Both the position numbers and the translations under genes were made by a program. This document shows, piece by piece, positions 57,477 through 64,000 of a stretch of DNA of 64,000 nucleotides. This DNA comes from Aphrophora alni (lineage: Eukaryota; Arthropoda; Insecta; Hemiptera; Aphrophoridae), in assembly GCA_963513935.1 (NCBI GenBank), contig OY740774.1, positions 25,997,949 to 26,061,948 on the forward strand, in the 5' to 3' direction. The notes beneath the pieces are model-generated. The model saw only the letters and a list, made by a program, of their open reading frames with translations. It was not told where the DNA came from and did no database searches. Every line of letters begins with the position of its first letter. Position 1 is the stretch's first letter.

Positions 57477-57611
57477 ATGTTGTAACATTAATATACTGTA
57501 TACATTTTTTTATGTTTAATGTTGTAATGTTTATAATGCTATAATATTTTCTTTATTACGATAATGTAAAAAAAGGGGGGGGAAACGTATATTAAAATTT
57601 TGCTTAATGTT

Positions 57612-57662
57612 TGAAGATCCAGCAAGAATCCCTCGTCATTGTAACTCCTGTACTTACAGTTA
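57612..57662 (+). repeat. Repeat family A fragment, copy 17
   Basis: Only the 3' part: 'gaagatccagcaagaatccc', 'tcgtcattgtaactcctgta', 'cttaca'. Confidence 0.45.
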
Positions 57663-58074
57663 GTACCTGAGCGTAATGATTGAGCTGTATCTGTTAAGAG
57701 AATCAACACAATTATTATTCCTGCCTAATTGGTAAAGGTATCTTAAAAGAGTTGGTTTATCTTGTTATTATTTCTAACTTAAGGAATAATTATTAGTGAT
57801 AATCCGGTAACATGTAAGTGTTTACTAATACCTTGTCAACATTACATTGTTCAGTACAATTTAATAGTTCATTAAATATTTACTTTACCTTTAGTTTCTG
57901 TATTTAAGGTATTGATTTAAAATTACCAATTAAACTTCACCATGTTTCTATAATATTTGTAATATTCTATAATATTACTTTAATAGTCGCCTTAAGATGG
58001 ATGTTTCAATTCATCTGAAATCGAAGTAGCCCAGGAACTGCGCTAGTGAATAATTCATTATTTAATTGACGATT
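57663..58074. other. No gene seen
   Basis: AT-rich spacer. Confidence 0.5.
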
Positions 58075-58285
58075 AAAAGCGAAAAACTTCTCGTTCATCA
58101 TCGGATTATAAAATAAAATAAGACACCTGCCCCTCGAATACTGACAGCGTCATGATCGGAACAAAACAAGAGTTGGTCAAGATATAGTAAGATAAATAAA
58201 GGGATCTGACACAAGAATACGTGTAGGCCTAAATATGTGTAGATCCAGCAATCTTGGATATTCAACGACCATAATCACTACGATG
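58075..58285 (+). repeat. Repeat family A, copy 18
   Basis: 'ttaaaagcgaaaaacttctc', 'gttcatcatcggattata', 'ctgcccctcgaatactgaca', 'acaagagttggtcaagat', 'gtgtagatccagcaatctt'. Confidence 0.8.
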
Positions 58286-58439
58286 ATTAAAACCAAGGAT
58301 TTATTACCATTAATAAAATTTAAATTTAGTCAATCATTTTAATAATTTTTGTGTGAATTAAATGGACAAATTTGATTTCTATATTATATAAAAATAAAGA
58401 AAACGTAAATTGTATGTCGTATCTGACTGGTAAAACATA

Positions 58440-58900
58440 ACCTTAACATTGTTTTACTTGAATTGTTTGAAGTAGGTGAAGTGGAACAATTTAATAAAGG
58501 TAACACGTACAAATAAGCTTTCAATTATATAATAAAGTAATTCGGAATTAAGCAACAACTTTAAAATGTCTGTAAATAGGAGTTAAATTGTCAATTGTCT
58601 TTTCTAAAATCAGACGTCTAATTTATGAGAAAAAAAACAAAAAGAATTAAAATGTTATACATGAGAGTACACATTAGTAGGCTTTATAATAAATTTACAT
58701 GCAACCTTTTAACATAAAGAGTTGAACTGGAATAGTTTAATAATAGCAAGTGGAACGAAATAAATTTTCATATATAAAATAAAGCAATCCTTGTCCCTAC
58801 TTAAAGTTCAAATCATTCAATAACTTAAATATCCTTAATAAAGCTTCAAAAATATCATCATTGTACGGAAATAATTACAAAGAGAAAAATCATAAGCAAG
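58440..58900. repeat. Repeat family D, copies 2 and 3
   Basis: 'gtggaacaatttaataaagg' near 58480 and 'tggaatagtttaataatagc' near 58730, the latter followed by 'aaagcaatcc' and 'cattcaataacttaaatatc', match 37690-37930. A third of the interval between them shows no similarity. Confidence 0.45.
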
Positions 58901-59685
58901 TGTCTTAAGTTCAATGGAGGTTCATTTATAATTATTTCGTCTATCCCAAGTTAATGTTTTTATAAAATAGCATTCACAGTAAATTGGACGTTTAAGCCAT
59001 GTTCACCAATACAAAAGATATTCTATTTTTTAAACTTAAAAATAGAAAATTCACTTTTAATTGCATGAACAAAATTTAACATTCGTTTCACTGTAAATTT
59101 TAAAATGTAAAAAGATTGATTGAAATTTATATTATTAACAACATAAAATAATTTAAGAGAACAAAGATAAAATTATAGATACTTAAAATATTGTTTGATT
59201 TATTGATAGAATTAAAAGAAAATAAAGTTATACTTTCCAATATACGTACAAGAAACAAAGACAATAAAATATTTATATATTTTACAATATGGACGTCATA
59301 AATTGACGCATTTGTTTCACACAATGTTCAGGATGTATATATTTATTTAACTGTCAACTTCTCTTCAGATATATTCTATATGTTACTCATAATTTAAGAT
59401 AGATCTAAGTTTAAAGTTACAATCTCGAGTATTTGTTGTTGTACTATAGTACTTTTTTTTTTTAAAGTACCTCTGTTATAATGGATTGTATACTGTTAAT
59501 TACGTATTAAGTTTTAAACACATCGAGAAGAATTGAAATAAAGTTGTTATATTATAACTTAACAAATGACGCCAAAAATAACTGACAAATAAAATTATTT
59601 TTCCTTAAAAATGTTAACCGTTTACGTATTATACTACTACTACTACTAGTATATAGTATACAAATATGTATTATACTTTTTGTAT
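58901..59685. other. No gene seen
   Basis: AT-rich spacer; a short ACT triplet run lies at about 59632-59648. Confidence 0.5.
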
Positions 59686-59689
59686 ATAA

Positions 59690-59925
59690 AGGACTGGAAT
59701 TGATCAATAAATCAATAAATTACCACACAATACAAAAGGTCACGTACTCAGACTTCTAATTTCCGTCACGACGTAAATCGATACGTCGAAGAAAGAGAAA
59801 TGATTCATTTACGTCAACGGAAAGATTTATAGAATTCCGAACAATATGATACGAATGGAATAGTTTAACAATAGATTTGCTTTAGCTCTGTAAAAGAAAT
59901 CAGTGTCATCGCATTACTTAAAGTT
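59690..59925. repeat. Repeat family C, copy 3
   Basis: The most regular copy: 'aataaattaccacacaatac', 'aatttccgtcacgacgtaaa', 'aagatttatagaattccgaa', 'cgaatggaatagtttaacaa', 'aaagaaatcagtgtcatcgc'. Confidence 0.65.
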
Positions 59926-60312
59926 ATATGCTTTTTTTTTTATTATGGACAATAGCTACAGGAAACGAGGGCAGAATTCAAAGATCGGAAATAATATATG
60001 AAGAAGATTAGTAATTAAAGGCTAAAGATATTATTTAACCTGGTATTCAAAAAGTCGAAAAACCATTTTTATTTGATATTTGTTCTCCTTGTTTTCTGAA
60101 CATTTTCATATATAATGCATGAAGGTTCGGCTTTGACTTATTAATAAAACAAATTTTTATACTCTGCATGAATGGAAGAAAGTGTTGTAAGTTTTTATAT
60201 AGCCCCAGTATATTCTATATACAAATCGGTGTAATTTTATTCATTATTCTATGAGTGTTCTTTGCTAAGAGTGTTGGCAACACTGTTAACTACAGCTGTC
60301 TGTTTTACTAAA

Positions 60313-60730
60313 ACATCAGCTGATAATAAAGAATAAACAATCAATTGTGTTGAAGTTTTGTGGTTTTGTATGTTGTAAATGTCTGTTTTTTTAGTGAAAA
60401 GTGTTTTTCAAATTTTGTAATATCATGCCTAGAATCAAAAATGTTTGGTAAGAATATCTTCAAAAGAAACCAATATAGCGTAAGCAAACATAATATCTCA
60501 AATACCAGTAAATCAAACAAGAGGCCTAGCATAGATGAAAATAGTTCTACTGACAATGATGAAATTGATTAAATAAGGATTTTAGAGGCCAGGAAAGCTA
60601 GTAAACTTCAGTATAAGTAAAAGGGAAAAGAAACCTAAAAGCAAGAAGGAAGATAAAGAAGAAGAAACCATTATGGTGGAGGGGAGTATTAGTGAAGTTT
60701 TAAGACTCAGTGACAGTTTTTGCCTCTAGC
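60313..60730 (+). pseudogene. Unassigned coding-like segment, one stop and one frameshift
   Basis: From ATG 60441 the frame reads MFGKNIFKRNQYSVSKHNIS, NTSKSNKRPSIDENSSTDND and EID, then a TAA. It continues in the same frame as IRILEARKASKL and, after a frameshift, as ISKREKKPKSKKEDKEEE and TIMVEGSISEVLRLSDSF to a TAG near 60728. The product would be short (about 95-100 residues), highly charged and low-complexity, with no domain I recognise. The base composition is less AT-biased than its surroundings. It could be a decayed retrocopy, an exon of a real gene with errors, or a transposon accessory frame. Confidence 0.35.
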
Positions 60731-61410
60731 GAAAAATTAAGTTTTTTTTTTACATGTAAGTACACTTTTCTTCTAAACCGCAAGTTCTAATTATCTGATT
60801 TTTTTTTCTGTCACACTTGGCAGTATTGTCAAGAATGTTAACCTATTTTTATAATTTTTTTTGCAACAAAATCTAAAGAATATTCAGTCGGAAAAAACTT
60901 TACATTTTTAGTACTTTATTATAAATTTACAATAATTTTTGTTTGTTTGTTTGTTGCGAAATTAAAAATTGGTTAACTTGATAGAAAACTTATAAAATAC
61001 ATTGGTATAAAATTAATGCAGTTTTTTCTTTAAAGTGTACCTAAAAATGCTCATTCTAATTTGCTCAACGTAAAGAGTATACCTGTATATTTATGTGTTA
61101 GGTAAATACTGCAATAAATATAAAGAAATGTTCTACATTAAAAGCAAGTTTTTATTAATTAACTATAGGTTGAATTTTATGATTATATTTTTTCTCTCTG
61201 GAGCATTCTTGATTTTATTCCTGGTGATAAATCATTTGCTCGTGACGAATCATAAATGCACATACCAAACAAACAATTATAAAATAATGTATATATTTAC
61301 ATTTATATACTCATTTATATATACTCTAAAAGGCAAAACAAATTTTTTATATTTTGATTAGTTTTAATATCTTCATTGTTAAAAGTATAAAATTTTTTAA
61401 ATATATATTT
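60731..61410. other. No gene seen
   Basis: Very AT-rich. The 88-codon frame at 61095-61361 is Phe/Ile/Tyr-rich from composition and has no domain. Confidence 0.5.
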
Positions 61411-61605
61411 CGTTGTTGTTTAAAGGCAATAAACTTCTCAGTTATCTTCGCCTTAAGAAAAGAAGATAAAATAAAGACTGCTAGCTCTAGAATAGAGTCT
61501 AAATAAAGACTTGTTAAGACAAATGAAAGAAAGGGATTTAACATAAGATACATTGAAACAAGGTGAAGACCCAGTTAAGTCACTTCAGGATTGACTATAA
61601 TGAGC
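61411..61605 (+). repeat. Repeat family A, copy 19
   Basis: 'cgttgttgtttaaaggcaat', 'aacttctcagttatcttcgc', 'aataaagactgctagctcta', 'aagggatttaacataagata', 'gaagacccagttaag'. Confidence 0.8.
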
Positions 61606-61888
61606 ATCTGATAGAAAAGTAAACGAGTCAACAAAACAATTAGATGTTCTAATTATTACTATAATTTTTTGTGTATTGTTAATATTGTTTCAATTTCTTA
61701 ACGGACTGAATATTTGATGTAAATTATGAATAGTAGTAATGATTTGTTAAATCGTTTTTGAAATGCTTCTTTTTATATATTTGATAGTTTATTACTTAAA
61801 AAAAAACTGAACTATGAAGTATTTTATTCTTATTTTTATTTCTTATACGAAAAACCAATCTATAAAAGAGTTTATATTTATTTTTAAA

Positions 61889-62065
61889 AAACATGGTTCT
61901 TTAAAACCTCGGTCGTAATCGCCTAAGAAAAAAGAAGAAGAAAAGGGTATAAAATAAAGACGCCTAGCCCTCGAACATTGTATTAGCTTCAGGATCAAAA
62001 AAGAACAAGAGTTCGTCAAAAGATAACTGATAGGAAGAGAGGATCTAACCTATTACTAATAGTAA
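61889..62065 (+). repeat. Repeat family A, copy 20
   Basis: 'ggttctttaaaacctcggtc', 'aataaagacgcctagccctc', 'gaacaagagttcgtcaaaag', 'ataggaagagaggatctaac'. The 3' part is missing. Confidence 0.8.
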
Positions 62066-62242
62066 ATTACTAATTGTAGTAATGATTTGGTAAATCATAT
62101 TTGAAATGCTTTTTTTAAATTTTTGTGTGATAATTATTACTTTTAAAAACAGAAATATCAAGTATTTTATTTTTCATTTTATATTACTTACAAGAATTAA
62201 TAATTTATAAGTGTTTATTTTTTATTGTAAAAAATTCTTGAT

Positions 62243-62450
62243 ATTTTTTAAGGCAAGAAAACCTCTCGGTCATAATTCTAATTGCTTAGAACTAGAAGAA
62301 GCAAGGGTGTATTAAATACAGGCTTCTAGGTCTCGAGCATACAATAGGTGGTCAAGATTGATCTGATAGGAACGATGAAGAGAAGAATATGACGTAAGAT
62401 TTTATTTAAAGAAGGTGTAGATCCACATAGATCCTATCGGGATTGTTTGT
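62243..62450 (+). repeat. Repeat family A, copy 21
   Basis: 'ttaaggcaagaaaacctctc', 'ggtcataattctaattgc', 'gtggtcaagattgatctgat', 'aggaacgatgaagagaag', 'ggtgtagatccacatagatc'. Confidence 0.8.
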
Positions 62451-62562
62451 AATAATTTATTTTTGATGATTTATTACTTAAAAAAAAGAAAATATGAAGA
62501 ATTTTAAAATTTTTTATTTGTAATTCTTATACAATTTATGTAAGCGTTTATTTTTAACTTTA

Positions 62563-62745
62563 AAAATTCTTGTTTTTAAAAGGCAAGAAAACCTCTCTCT
62601 CACTATCGCTTTAAAAGAAGAAGAAGAAAAGCGCATAAAATAAAGACTCCTATGCCACGAATAGCGTCATAGTCTGGAAATAATAAAATTTGGTCAAGAG
62701 AGGCTTGATAGGAACGACGCAAAAGAGAAACTAAACTAAAATTAA
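62563..62745 (+). repeat. Repeat family A, copy 22
   Basis: 'aaggcaagaaaacctctctc', 'cataaaataaagactcctat', 'gccacgaatagcgtcatag', 'ttggtcaagagaggcttgat', 'aggaacgacgcaaaagag'. Copies 20-22 lie about 350 bases apart, all in the same orientation. Confidence 0.8.
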
Positions 62746-64000
62746 TTAAACAAGTTTTGCTCTATGGTATGAGAAGAAACTGGATTGTTATAATTATGTG
62801 AGCTACATTGCATCGACGACCAGTCTTTCTAGTTGTTAGACTATTACTGATTTGTCTGATGTATTTGTTATTTCACAATTTGTATGACAGCTGATATATT
62901 AAATTCTAGATTCACAAGTTTTATTACGAAATATAGTATAAGGTTTTTTAGTAACTTTTTCTATTGAAAAGTAAATGGCAAAACAATTTTGCAAAGTGCG
63001 CATTTAGGTTTATTACACTGATTGCAGCTATAAATTTATCTTCGTGGGGTTGTAAATCTGACGGAAAATATGGCTTCACGAGAATATTATTTAAATAAGA
63101 GACCGTTGTATGTATATATTTCTGTGGTATATTATTATTTATAATACAAACTAATTAGTCAATAATTCAAGTCAGGAAAAACCGCTAACTCAATAATTAA
63201 CTTCGAGTTTGTTATATAATAAAGATTAGCTATACAAAAAAGCAATAACTTAATTCATCCTTTGTTAAATCATCGTTTAATTACATTGTATTCAGTTTCA
63301 AATTACTATGTTACTTTTAATATCTCGCAGTTATTCCAACATTTCACATTTAAAAAAACAAATATTACAACTCTTAGAAAACATTAAAAATATTGCCAGC
63401 TGTATTTTTTTACTCAAAATGCAAGATTACAACGCAAAGAAAATTTTTATCAGTTTCTACCCCATTACATAAATCTTACATAATACGCTTCTACAACATT
63501 AAACAAAGGAATTGTAATTTAATCCACCCCTTTATCTGGTAAAGAATGGGTGTATCAGTTCAATACTTTATTAAATCATTTTAAAACGGATGTTAACACT
63601 GCAAATCGATATCCTACAAACAAAACTGCGAATATGTTTTAAACAGAACAGGGTATAAAATGTTGCTGAACAATCTTATAACACTAAGTTTATTTTTATT
63701 GGCAAAAACACAAAAATATCTTTTACCAACATTATAACATCAAAAGTCTAATGGTCGTTTTCTTCGCTGATGTATAGAGTGTAAATCTTTTCTTAACAAT
63801 TCTTCAGGAGCTTTCGAAAGTAATTTTGTACGAAATATATTTGTTTATTTTTATTCAAAGAACTTTTTGAAAATCTATGGACATTTTGTGTTCTGAAATT
63901 AAATTTATTTACTTTAAGTCCATGCGAGATCTACAAAAACCCACTCTTTATATTTATGTTCTTCTTGAAATCAGTTAGCAAAGTTAAATGTAACAAATCT
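62746..64000. other. No gene seen
   Basis: AT-rich to the window end. No domain-bearing frame, tandem array or terminal repeat was found. Confidence 0.5.

Noticed and set aside
60341..60556. Minus-strand 71-codon frame opposite the charged segment
   Set aside because: Shadow of the + strand coding-like frame; hydrophobic by composition with no domain.

Overview
The window reads as AT-rich nuclear DNA of an arthropod, most likely an insect. Evidence: long A/T runs, CA/TA/GA microsatellites, no bacterial-type operons, a 'ggttaggtta' motif common in insect repeats, and remnants of insect-type transposons (DUF4817/DDE_3 transposase, Jockey, CR1-like and I/R1-like LINEs, hAT, Merlin). I cannot name the species. 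No complete host gene is visible. The window looks like intergenic or intronic DNA built from transposon debris and tandem repeats; nearly every longer open frame is a decayed mobile element or a by-product of a repeat. Layout: 1-7.9 kb holds two apparently identical 1.1-kb direct repeats (1-1102, 5708-6809) around an 86-bp tandem array fused in frame to a broken transposase; a 41-bp minisatellite adjoins the right copy. 8.3-9.6 kb has a diverged tandem pair and a tRNA-like, SINE-type promoter segment. At 10.93 kb a strong ATG context runs straight into a GTAAGT donor, the best hint of a host first exon. 15.3-19.35 kb is a nested insertion: a 3.6-kb hAT transposon split a CR1-like LINE, and the LINE frame resumes across the target-site duplication. 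34.5-35.2 kb is a 5'-truncated Jockey LINE with a 12-bp target-site duplication and poly(A) tail. 36.1-36.6 kb is an eight-unit 64-bp tandem array. 38.4-39.8 kb holds an inverted (twin-priming-like) LINE and a transposase tail. 40.1 and 53.5 kb hold two related short TIR elements with Merlin-like coding remnants. 41.5-46.3 kb is a young LTR retrotransposon (1421-bp LTRs, initiator-Met-type PBS, purine tract, 'gttt' target duplication) with no gag-pol. 47.7-49.2 kb holds two decayed reverse-transcriptase fragments. 50-63 kb is a mosaic of a few unnamed dispersed repeat families. The most pervasive pattern is one ~230-270-bp family (called repeat family A here), with about 22 full or partial copies, mostly on the + strand, eleven of them between 51.7 and 62.8 kb. 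None of the proteins works with another as a pathway; they are independent selfish elements at different stages of decay. Assignments rest on reading motifs by eye, without database searches, and repeat boundaries are approximate unless a target-site duplication or terminal repeat is cited.
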